Source of the DNA: an uncultured Leuconostoc sp.
GTDB lineage: Bacteria > Bacillota > Bacilli > Lactobacillales > Lactobacillaceae
Assembly: GCA_900554745.1 (NCBI GenBank)
Contig: USIU01000036.1
Span: 1-8,827 of the forward strand
Length of the DNA stretch: 8,827 nucleotides
Direction: 5' to 3'
This document shows, one piece after another, positions 1 through 5,452 of the stretch; the first letter of the stretch is position 1, and each line of letters starts with the position of its first letter. Made by a program: the position numbers and the translations under genes. Below the pieces are notes generated by a model. The model made no database searches. It was not told the origin of the DNA and saw only the letters and a program-made list of their open reading frames with translations.

Positions 1-142
1 TAACAACATCATCAGTTACGTCAGCAAATGCAATCGTCGATTCGGGTAGATGATCAACTTCAAAAAGAGTTTGTTGCTGTGTATTTAATTGATTAACGAT
101 GAAGTCGGTTGCAAGTTGTGTATCAATTTGTTGAATAGCCAT
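1..142 (-). CDS. Unrecognised protein, N-terminal 47 residues only
   Basis: This is the 5' end of a gene that leaves the window on the left. It starts at ATG 142-140 and reads MAIQQIDTQLATDFIVNQ and onward, staying open to base 1. The start is supported by a good ribosome binding site (GGGAGG) seven bases upstream on the minus strand. The visible part is polar, rich in Gln, Asp and Thr, has no signal peptide or membrane segment, and looks like a cytoplasmic protein. I do not recognise the family and propose no function. The same frame is open further upstream, with a GTG at 208 that overlaps a perfect Shine-Dalgarno sequence, so a longer form cannot be fully excluded, but the ATG has the better-spaced site. 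Confidence 0.7.
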   Translation of the reverse strand, partial: MAIQQIDTQLATDFIVNQLNTQQQTLFEVDHLPESTIAFADVTDDVV

Positions 143-178
143 CGTAGAACCTCCCAAAAATGTATTATCGGACAGTGT

Positions 179-207
179 ATCATAGATAACGATATTTAAA
201 CGGTCCA
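179..207 (-). promoter_or_regulatory. Candidate promoter for the gene at 1-142
   Basis: On the minus strand, TGGACC (207-202) and TATGAT (184-179) are 17 bases apart, each matching the sigma-A consensus at four or five of six positions. This would place the transcript start about 30 bases before the ATG. A second possible promoter lies further upstream (TTTACA at 268-263, then TAATAT at 246-241). The spacer 143-300 is AT-rich and otherwise shows no RNA structure that I can name. Confidence 0.35.
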
Positions 208-300
208 CCTCCTTATTAAAATAACAACTCACGATAATATATATTATGTAAACTAAAATAAATGTAAACCTGAGTCATTAAAACTAGTTACCAACCTACC

Positions 301-343
301 AATTAAAAAACGCTGCAAAAACACATTTAGTCTTTGCAGCGTT
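301..343 (-). terminator. Rho-independent terminator of the small-gene operon
   Basis: There is a perfect 11-bp inverted repeat, AACGCTGCAAA (309-319) with TTTGCAGCGTT (333-343), and a 13-base loop. On the minus strand it runs straight into TTTTTTAATT, as expected for an intrinsic terminator. It begins 12 bases after the stop codon of the gene at 355-630. The plus-strand side has only a broken T tract, so it acts mainly on minus-strand transcripts. Confidence 0.85.
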
Positions 344-354
344 AATTATTTTCT

Positions 355-630
355 TTAAAACACATTGAATTGATGGACCGATCCATACACATCTAAGCTC
401 AACCGTTCAACTAACGTAAACAATGCCGTACTGATTCTGAATCCTGACGTATTCGCAAGCTTTGTAATCACCAAATAGCCATTTTTCTCAGTTTCTCGGA
501 TTTTAGTTGCCGTTGTTAATTGGTTTGCTAACTTTTGCAATTCTAATACAACTTCTGGATTTTTTTCAACTTCCAAAGCCTCATCAATCAGTGATTCCAG
601 TTGCTTCACATTTACTTTCTTACCAAACAT
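355..630 (-). CDS. Small helical protein, possibly bacteriocin-immunity-like
   Basis: The protein is 91 residues, soluble and without a signal peptide. It is predicted mostly helical: an amphipathic stretch at residues 7-22, another at about 24-40, and a C-terminal half containing TKLANTSGFRIS and ALFTLVERLSLDVYG. Size, helix pattern and the end of the chain recall the enterocin A immunity family of four-helix cytoplasmic proteins, which protect producers from pediocin-like bacteriocins. That is a resemblance by eye only, and no bacteriocin precursor with a double-glycine leader is visible nearby. I chose ATG 630 because GGTGAGG lies six bases upstream. The earlier TTG 645 and GTG 642 fall inside or before that site. 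It is the last gene of a three-gene operon. Its ribosome binding site contains the stop codon of the gene before it, which suggests coupled translation. Confidence 0.65.
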   Translation of the reverse strand: MFGKKVNVKQLESLIDEALEVEKNPEVVLELQKLANQLTTATKIRETEKNGYLVITKLANTSGFRISTALFTLVERLSLDVYGSVHQFNVF

Positions 631-638
631 CTGACGCC

Positions 639-818
639 TCACCAAAACAAAATTACATTGGAAATGAAATCACCAATCCAACCGAATGACCGTCTAAAAG
701 CAATGCGCCACTTATGTTGCTGAGTTCGATATTTTGTGTGCACTTGTATCAAAACAGAGATGAGGCTTACGACGACAAATATTACGAAAACAACTACAAC
801 GATTGTCAGTTCCACCAT
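639..818 (-). CDS. 59-residue single-pass membrane protein, unrecognised
   Basis: This short gene starts at ATG 818-816 and ends with TGA at 641-639. The product begins MVELTIVVVVFVIFVVV and has one strongly hydrophobic membrane segment (about residues 4-24). A basic, Trp-containing tail follows (HKWRIAFRRSFGWIGDF) and the chain ends in a hydrophobic NVILFW. The charge pattern suggests the N-terminus outside and the tail inside. Support for it being real: it fills the gap between two genes on the same strand, a GGTGG motif lies eight bases before the start, and its stop codon sits in the ribosome binding site of the next gene, eight bases before that gene's start. I do not recognise the family. 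A small membrane effector, a toxin-like peptide or a partner of its 2-TM neighbour are all possible. Confidence 0.55.
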   Translation of the reverse strand: MVELTIVVVVFVIFVVVSLISVLIQVHTKYRTQQHKWRIAFRRSFGWIGDFISNVILFW

Positions 819-844
819 ACTTCATACCACCGTTCTCAAACGCT

Positions 845-1054
845 TTAAATACGCTCGTCAAACTCGTCTTTTGGATGATTACGTACCATCGCATTCACAC
901 CAATTAAACTAATTAGACCGACAAATAGTCCAATACTACCCCAAAGAATACGTCCTGCAGCACTATCGATGAACATCAACAGCCCAATTGTGGCCATAAA
1001 AACCACATATGGCAACGCAATCAAATCATGTGGCCTAAAAATAATCCTTACCAT
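845..1054 (-). CDS. 69-residue two-TM membrane protein, unrecognised
   Basis: This is the first gene of the small-protein operon. Two hydrophobic segments (about residues 11-29 and 36-55) are joined by a short loop, DSAAGRILW. The N-terminus is short and basic (MVRIIFRPHD) and the C-terminus is charged and polar (RNHPKDEFDERI), so both ends probably face the cytoplasm. There is no cleavable signal and no double-glycine leader. The ATG at 1054 has GAGGGG about eight bases upstream and an extended -10 promoter at 1087-1095. The next gene starts 26 bases after its stop. I cannot assign a family. The hairpin-like topology is common to small membrane subunits and to some immunity proteins. Confidence 0.65.
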   Translation of the reverse strand: MVRIIFRPHDLIALPYVVFMATIGLLMFIDSAAGRILWGSIGLFVGLISLIGVNAMVRNHPKDEFDERI

Positions 1055-1086
1055 GTTTAATACCCCTCAACCATTTATTATCAGTA

Positions 1087-1095
1087 AGTATAGCA
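1087..1095 (-). promoter_or_regulatory. Extended -10 promoter of the small-gene operon
   Basis: The minus strand reads TGC followed by TATACT (1092-1087), an extended -10 element matching the consensus at five of six positions. No convincing -35 box is seen at the usual distance, which extended -10 promoters can tolerate. The transcript would start near 1080, with a leader of about 25 bases containing GAGGGG. Confidence 0.5.
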
Positions 1096-1154
1096 CTTTA
1101 ATTCAACCGCTAATTTTATTCTTTTTAACGGGAAATCAAGTGTCTTTATACACC

Positions 1155-1194
1155 AAAAAACACAACAATATGTCCAGAAGACCATCGTTGTGTT
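1155..1194 (-). terminator. Terminator of the MDR oxidoreductase gene
   Basis: On the minus strand, AACACAACGAT (1194-1184) pairs with ATATTGTTGTGTT (1171-1159), including one G-T pair, and is followed by a T run. It starts eight bases after the stop codon of the gene at 1203-2156, and separates that gene from the small-gene operon. Confidence 0.8.
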
Positions 1195-1202
1195 CTGCAT
1201 AA

Positions 1203-2156
1203 CTATTCCGGTTTCATTTCAATCACGACTTTACCACGTGCATGATGCGATTCAACACGTTCATGCGCTGATCGAACGCCCTCTGTCGTGAATGGGAACT
1301 TTGAATCAATCACGATTTTCAATTGATCGTTTTGATAATATGCCGCTAATTCCTCTAAATCCTTGCCGCTTGGTTGTAGCCACCCCGCCGTTAGCGTTTT
1401 ATTCGCCTTTTCAGCGTTTGACAATTGTTCATCAGTTGGCTTAGCCGAAATCGTCACTAATCGGCCACCTGGCGCTAACACATCTAAGCCTGCATCAATA
1501 TCGGCAACACTGTCTAGCACCGCATCATAATTGCTAATCACGTCGGTAATCGCACGTTCGTGATAGTCAATGACGACATCAGCACCAAGTTCACGGACAA
1601 ATTCCGCGTTTGCATGACTTGCGGTCGTTGTAACAGTTGCACCCATCAATTTAGCTAATTGAATCGCAACGATACCAACGCCACCAGCGCCGGCCTGAAC
1701 TAGAACCTTAGAACCATCTGTCACTCGTAACTCACGTAACATCTGTAAAGCTGTTTCCCCAGCTAATGGCAAAGCTGCAGCTTCAGCGAACGTCATGTTA
1801 TTAGGCATCGCTGCCACTTTATCGACATTTACTGCCATAAACGTTGCATACGAGCCGAATTTACCGGTTGCATCCATATCCGGACGTGCAAAAACGCGAT
1901 CACCGACCGCAAATTCGGTAACATTTGCCCCAACTTCAGTAATGATACCCGCAATGTCCCAGCCCAAGACCACCGGAAAAGTCCAATTAAACATCCCTCG
2001 CAAAGCACCTTCACGGACCTTGTAGTCAATCGGATTAACACTTGTTGCAAACGTTTCAATCAGAACTTCGTTATCTGAAATGATTGGTTCGTCATAATTA
2101 TCAACGACCGTTAATTCATCACTAGATCCAAACTGGTTAATTATTGCTGCTTTCAT
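1203..2156 (-). CDS. NADP-dependent quinone-oxidoreductase-like MDR enzyme
   Basis: This is a 317-residue cytoplasmic oxidoreductase of the zinc-independent medium-chain dehydrogenase/reductase superfamily (quinone oxidoreductase branch), expected to reduce quinones or activated double bonds with NADPH. A GroES-like domain occupies about residues 25-115, with the typical NPIDYKVREG (41-50), GWDIAG and VGDRVFA segments. The Rossmann domain carries the dinucleotide motif AGAGGVG (155-161), followed by AIQLAK. The cysteine and histidine ligands for catalytic zinc found in alcohol dehydrogenases are absent, as usual for this branch. Length is normal and complete. ATG 2156 follows GGAGGTGG at correct spacing. 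The gene is monocistronic, ending at its own terminator, with a candidate extended -10 at 2176-2184. The true substrate cannot be read from the sequence. Confidence 0.92.
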   Translation of the reverse strand: MKAAIINQFGSSDELTVVDNYDEPIISDNEVLIETFATSVNPIDYKVREGALRGMFNWTFPVVLGWDIAGIITEVGANVTEFAVGDRVFARPDMDATGKFGSYATFMAVNVDKVAAMPNNMTFAEAAALPLAGETALQMLRELRVTDGSKVLVQAGAGGVGIVAIQLAKLMGATVTTTASHANAEFVRELGADVVIDYHERAITDVISNYDAVLDSVADIDAGLDVLAPGGRLVTISAKPTDEQLSNAEKANKTLTAGWLQPSGKDLEELAAYYQNDQLKIVIDSKFPFTTEGVRSAHERVESHHARGKVVIEMKPE

Positions 2157-2175
2157 ATGCCACCTCCAGCTACTT

Positions 2176-2184
2176 ATTATTACA
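2176..2184 (-). promoter_or_regulatory. Candidate extended -10 promoter of the MDR gene
   Basis: The minus strand reads TGT followed by AATAAT (2181-2176), about 20 bases before the start codon. No good -35 box is seen. The rest of the divergent spacer up to 2300 is AT-rich and gives no clear promoter for the plus-strand CHY gene. Confidence 0.3.
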
Positions 2185-2327
2185 TAGTGAATTGTCCGAA
2201 AATATAGATTACTCGATATTCTTAGACTAACTTTTAACTGTTATCGGCATTTTTTCGCGCAGACTTGCTTAGTAAATCTATTTATGACAGCATATAAGTA
2301 TGAAAAAAGAAAAAAATATATGGTGAA

Positions 2328-2615
2328 TTGGTCGATTCTGATGGACGATGTGTTCACTGGCATTCGAAACTTGACGTTATCGCCAATCGTTGCGAGACCT
2401 GTGGCAAGTTATATGCTTGTTACCAATGCCATAACAATACTGAAAATCACGCATTTGGCCGTTATAATCAACGCAGCAACCAATTAATTGTCATGTGTGG
2501 CGTCTGTGGTCATCAGATGACCTACGCCCGTTATGACGAAATTAATCAATGCGACCAATGTGAAACACCTTTTAATCCAGGTTGTTCACTGCATAAACAC
2601 TTATACGTATGCTAA
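2328..2615 (+). CDS. CHY-type zinc-finger protein, start region disrupted
   Basis: The protein belongs to the CHY zinc-finger family, which binds several zinc ions. Its role in Firmicutes is not well defined. The ligand pattern is complete. Numbering from TTG 2328: CVHWH (C8, H10, H12), CETC (C22, C25), CYQCH (C31, C34, H35), H41, CGVC (C57, C60), CDQC (C75, C78) and GCSLHKH (C86, H89, H91). The only standard in-frame start is TTG 2328, which lacks a well-spaced ribosome binding site and removes the conserved IYGEL before it. An ATG at 2300 would give the expected N-terminus MKKEKIYGELVDS if the A7 run at 2310-2316 had six A residues. The gene is therefore either frameshifted (real or sequencing error) or expressed through slippage. 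It faces the MDR gene divergently and ends in a shared terminator. Confidence 0.8.
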   Translation: MVDSDGRCVHWHSKLDVIANRCETCGKLYACYQCHNNTENHAFGRYNQRSNQLIVMCGVCGHQMTYARYDEINQCDQCETPFNPGCSLHKHLYVC

Positions 2616-2657
2616 AAATGGTAGTCACGACACATCATTGTCATGACTACCATTTTT
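2614..2657. terminator. Two-way terminator between the CHY and DUF421 genes
   Basis: A long inverted repeat pairs AAAAATGGTAGTCACGAC (2614-2631) with GTCATGACTACCATTTTT (2640-2657), with a single mismatch. A tracts on one side and T tracts on the other make it work in both directions. It contains bases of both convergent stop codons (TAA 2613-2615 on plus, TAA 2658-2656 on minus). Confidence 0.88.
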
Positions 2658-3294
2658 ACTTAGCGAACGGATGCAGAATAACTTTACCGTGGATAAATTC
2701 ACCCAGATAAATATCTTCCACACCACCCATTTTCTGTTTAGAAACTTCTGCACGTAACCAATCAATATCTTTATCCAACACATCGAGCAAGTCGTAATTT
2801 GCCTGTCCATCTTGGATAAGTGGGTATTTAATCGCTTCTTCACCGTACTTAATGATTGTTAACTGACCATTTTGTTCAAGAACGGCACGACGCACAATCT
2901 GAACTTCATCAACACCAGCAGCGCGCAACTTAAACATTAATTCGCTGGCTGATAGACCAACACGCATAGTTGTCGCCACATCAACTTCACCATTTTTAAT
3001 TACTGTCACTGGCGCGCCGTCAATCACGCGCTTAACCCAATAATTGTGTTCCTTCAAAAACTTCAGTAACAGCACCAAAAACGTCCAGACAATCAATACC
3101 AATACAAATTGCAAGGCGGTAATATCGCTATTGTAGATAACACCACCGATAATGCCACCAAGTACATAATTTTGCACCTGATCCATTGCTGATATCGGCG
3201 CTAAGTTACCTTTACCCAGAATATTAATTTGGATAATTAAGCCGATGATTCCAATTGCTAGCTTCAAAGCAATCGTTGCATAACTTGCATCCAT
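2656..3294 (-). CDS. DUF421 (YetF-like) membrane protein
   Basis: This 212-residue protein is of the DUF421/YetF type. Three membrane segments (about residues 6-26, 42-55 and 60-80) are followed by a cytoplasmic domain. The typical segments are present: a sequence around GKGNLAPISAMDQVQNYVLG in the membrane part, DGAPVTVIKNGEV (92-104), LRAAGVDEVQIVRRAVLEQ (123-141) and NGQLTIIKYG (142-151). Related proteins in Bacillus are linked to spore or envelope functions, but the molecular activity is not settled. The gene overlaps the upstream DUF3290 gene as TAATG, with GAGGTGA inside the end of that gene as its ribosome binding site, so the two are translationally coupled and probably form one membrane complex. 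It ends in the two-way terminator. Confidence 0.88.
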   Translation of the reverse strand: MDASYATIALKLAIGIIGLIIQINILGKGNLAPISAMDQVQNYVLGGIIGGVIYNSDITALQFVLVLIVWTFLVLLLKFLKEHNYWVKRVIDGAPVTVIKNGEVDVATTMRVGLSASELMFKLRAAGVDEVQIVRRAVLEQNGQLTIIKYGEEAIKYPLIQDGQANYDLLDVLDKDIDWLRAEVSKQKMGGVEDIYLGEFIHGKVILHPFAK

Positions 3295-3740
3295 TATTTC
3301 ACCTCAACCACTGTGTTCTCATCAAGTAAATTCGTCTTTTCAAGCGTGTAATTCGATTGATCTGCACTTAAATTAACCCGGTAGAACACGTTATCAACCT
3401 TCATAATCAAATTGTTATTCAGATTAACGCTATTAATTGACACCTGGCTATATTTAACATCCTTTGCATGGGCAACATGCTTTAGGAGCCTCACAACCTG
3501 TTCTTTTTGTGCTGACTGACTTTTGATTTGATTCATGTCCTGGTATTGAAGCCCAACAACGAAAGCAACTAACAGCAACATCATCACGCTTAAATCACGA
3601 TATTTAGACTTCAGATTATTCTTAAAATACAACACCGCAAAAATTGCGAATATAGCCACCAGTATAGCGATTACAATTGTCGTTGCTGTCTCCATCCAAG
3701 AATGACGTTGTGATAAATATTCTATGGTATAGAACGTCAT
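3294..3740 (-). CDS. DUF3290 membrane protein, partner of DUF421
   Basis: This 148-residue protein has two N-terminal membrane segments (about residues 18-39 and 49-66) followed by a roughly 80-residue soluble domain rich in beta-type sequence (for example YSQVSINSVNLNNNLIMKVD). Topology, size and its place directly before a DUF421 gene match DUF3290, a family of unknown function often paired with DUF421 in lactobacilli. ATG 3740 has AAGGAG six bases upstream. The gene has a good promoter at 3774-3802 and is the first of a two-gene operon. The preceding hydrolase gene has no visible terminator, so read-through from it is also possible. Confidence 0.85.
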   Translation of the reverse strand: MTFYTIEYLSQRHSWMETATTIVIAILVAIFAIFAVLYFKNNLKSKYRDLSVMMLLLVAFVVGLQYQDMNQIKSQSAQKEQVVRLLKHVAHAKDVKYSQVSINSVNLNNNLIMKVDNVFYRVNLSADQSNYTLEKTNLLDENTVVEVK

Positions 3741-3773
3741 GTTGTTCTCCTTATTTCTAATAGTTCACTGGCC

Positions 3774-3802
3774 ATAATACGTGCTTACCGGTGACCTATC
3801 AA
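3774..3802 (-). promoter_or_regulatory. Promoter of the DUF3290-DUF421 operon
   Basis: On the minus strand, TTGATA (3802-3797) and TATTAT (3779-3774) are exactly 17 bases apart, each matching the sigma-A consensus at five of six positions. The transcript would start near 3767, leaving a leader of about 27 bases with AAGGAG. Confidence 0.7.
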
Positions 3803-3813
3803 TCTTTATGTTT

Positions 3814-4419
3814 TTATTTTTCGACAAAAATTCCCGAATCAATGACCTTAGTCATCAAATTAACCACGTTGGCAATGTAGACATCTATTTGTGTAATGCT
3901 AAGCACTTCAAGATCACCAATTGTTTCGCCCGTAAAGTCAGCATTATAGTCTTGAATCAACTTGTCAACACACGCCTTATCTGCGAAATCCGCCGGCACA
4001 GCCTCAGTAGCTGTTGATGGTAATGGTTGTAAACCATACTTATGAACAAGATACGGATTGAGCTTTTTAAAATCCTCATAGTAGCGTTCTAGCACTGCTG
4101 GACGTCGTGGATCATCTTGTGGTGGAACGACTTTCATGAAGACGTCTGTAAGCCAAACCTCGTCAGCCAATAAATGTGTGTAATAGCCCAAGGTAAACGA
4201 ATCTGACAACGTTTCTGGATGCTCTTGTAAAAAAGCCCGTAAATCAATTCGTCTAGTTCCTCGATTACTAGGAACTAAATAATGCGTTTCGTCTTTACTC
4301 ATCTGACTGATTTTATCGACATCAGGTGCTTCGTTACCTATCATAAATGCCATATCCAATTGACTGAACTTTGTCATCAGCTGTTTAGCGATGGCTGCGT
4401 GCATTAATCGTGACCCCAT
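3814..4419 (-). CDS. Zinc-dependent phospholipase C-like hydrolase
   Basis: This 201-residue protein resembles the zinc-dependent phospholipase C/S1-P1-like family widespread in lactic acid bacteria. The likely metal ligands occur in the usual order: H7 in GSRLMHAAIA, D33 in GNEAPDVD, H46 in ETHYLV, then H82 and D86 in LGYYTHLLADEVW. There is no signal peptide, so unlike secreted phospholipases it probably acts in the cytoplasm, and the real substrate is unknown. ATG 4419 is preceded by GAGGGG at a slightly long spacing. It lies just after the terminator of the CPBP gene, yet I see no clear promoter in the short spacer. A weak TTGTTC and TAAAAA pair is the best candidate. No terminator follows it. 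Confidence 0.8.
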   Translation of the reverse strand: MGSRLMHAAIAKQLMTKFSQLDMAFMIGNEAPDVDKISQMSKDETHYLVPSNRGTRRIDLRAFLQEHPETLSDSFTLGYYTHLLADEVWLTDVFMKVVPPQDDPRRPAVLERYYEDFKKLNPYLVHKYGLQPLPSTATEAVPADFADKACVDKLIQDYNADFTGETIGDLEVLSITQIDVYIANVVNLMTKVIDSGIFVEK

Positions 4420-4465
4420 TACAGTGCCCCCCTCATCTTTTTAAGTCAACTTTACTCGTGAACAA

Positions 4466-4495
4466 CAAAAAACGCCACAGGTTGCACCTGTAGCG
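4466..4495 (-). terminator. Terminator of the CPBP protease gene
   Basis: On the minus strand, CGCTACAGGT (4495-4486) pairs with ACCTGTGGCG (4482-4473), including one T-G pair, then runs into TTTTTTGTTGTT. It begins eight bases after the stop codon of the gene at 4504-5328. Confidence 0.85.
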
Positions 4496-4503
4496 AAGAT
4501 TTG

Positions 4504-5328
4504 TTATTTCAGATTGTTAGTTCCAATCATGCCACGATTCTTCAAGCTAACGAAAATGACAATCATTGGGATTGCAAAAACCAACATACCTGGCAAAGAA
4601 GTTTCTATACCATACTGACCACCGCTTAGTAGCATGCCTGGATTTGCCGTTGCGTCCTTAATAGCAACCAAGGCGTTCTCATTGGCGATATTTGAGTCAG
4701 CAACAAATGTATCCCATAGTGTGTGCATAATAACCGCAGTCCAAATGTTTCCAGTTGCCAGGCGAATCAACGTAAATGTCACCCCAACAATAGTCCCAGC
4801 AACCAGCAGCATAATCGTACTTGTAAAATTCAAACTACCATTAAGCAGATGTGTTGCAGCAAAAAATACTGACGGAATAATTGTCGCAGCTATCAAACCA
4901 AAGTCACGACGAATAGTTGAAAACATGTAGCTACGGAAAATAAGTTCTTCCACCATTCCAGCTGAGAAAGCGGCAATAACCGCCATGTAAATGGTCATAA
5001 AACTTGTGTTTGGGTTAAACGTGATGTTACCAGCAAATATCATAGCCATTGTAAAATTCAACGCCCATGGCATCGCCAGGCCAAGCACAACCCACCACCA
5101 ATTAAGGTGTAACTTTCCCAACCCAAATTCTTCCAAAGGAATCTTTAGCACCCAACGGTTCATTGCCAAAACAGCAACAACCGCAACGAGAATATAAACA
5201 ATATCAGGTAGCGATGGAATAGGTACAACCGAGTAGGTAATTTCCCCCAACAGTTGACCAATAATTATTATTGCCAACGCCGAAATTAAAAGCAAAATAG
5301 TCTTAACGACTTTCATAAATGTAGACAT
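4504..5328 (-). CDS. CPBP (Abi/CAAX-like) intramembrane metalloprotease
   Basis: This 274-residue multi-pass membrane protein belongs to the CPBP family of glutamate-type intramembrane proteases. The family motifs are intact: EELIFR (E127, E128, R132), FAATH ending in H160, and MHTLWD (H202, D206) after the typical RLATGNIWTAVI. About eight hydrophobic segments are visible, starting at residues 8-27. Bacterial members include proteins giving self-immunity to bacteriocins and others of unknown role. Nothing here fixes the substrate. ATG 5328 has AGGAG seven bases upstream. The upstream AEC gene has no evident terminator, so the two may be cotranscribed. A poor promoter-like pair (TTGACT at 5429-5424, ATTAAA at 5406-5401) lies between them. 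Confidence 0.9.
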   Translation of the reverse strand: MSTFMKVVKTILLLISALAIIIIGQLLGEITYSVVPIPSLPDIVYILVAVVAVLAMNRWVLKIPLEEFGLGKLHLNWWWVVLGLAMPWALNFTMAMIFAGNITFNPNTSFMTIYMAVIAAFSAGMVEELIFRSYMFSTIRRDFGLIAATIIPSVFFAATHLLNGSLNFTSTIMLLVAGTIVGVTFTLIRLATGNIWTAVIMHTLWDTFVADSNIANENALVAIKDATANPGMLLSGGQYGIETSLPGMLVFAIPMIVIFVSLKNRGMIGTNNLK

Positions 5329-5452
5329 CTGAATTCTCCTCTTCTACTTACTGTCACCAGAATAGAATACGCGAGAATAATCTTTTAGCCCGGCGAAGTT
5401 TTTAATCGCCCGCAGAAAATACCAGTCAATAGTCGATTTTATAACGCAAGGT

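Noticed and set aside
143..308. Possible T-box or riboswitch leader before the gene at 1-142
   Set aside because: No T-box bulge, conserved stem order or leader terminator could be found; the region is only AT-rich with promoter-like boxes.
712..894. Minus-strand 60-codon frame between the first and third small genes
   Set aside because: It overlaps the end of the 69-residue gene, gives a Cys/Arg-rich product with no structure, and covers the more convincing 59-residue membrane gene.
845..1054. The 69-residue protein as a bacteriocin precursor
   Set aside because: It has no double-glycine leader or signal peptidase site, and no transport or export genes lie nearby.
969..1202. Plus-strand open frame across the small operon's promoter and the MDR terminator
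   Set aside because: It runs antisense through a real gene, a promoter and a terminator, has no ribosome binding site and gives a low-complexity product.
2284..2487. Open frame on the plus strand over the CHY gene
   Set aside because: Its product shows no family features, while the overlapping frame has the full CHY cysteine/histidine pattern.
2625..2843. Minus-strand frame at the end of the DUF421 gene
   Set aside because: It lies within the DUF421 coding region in another frame and crosses the terminator.
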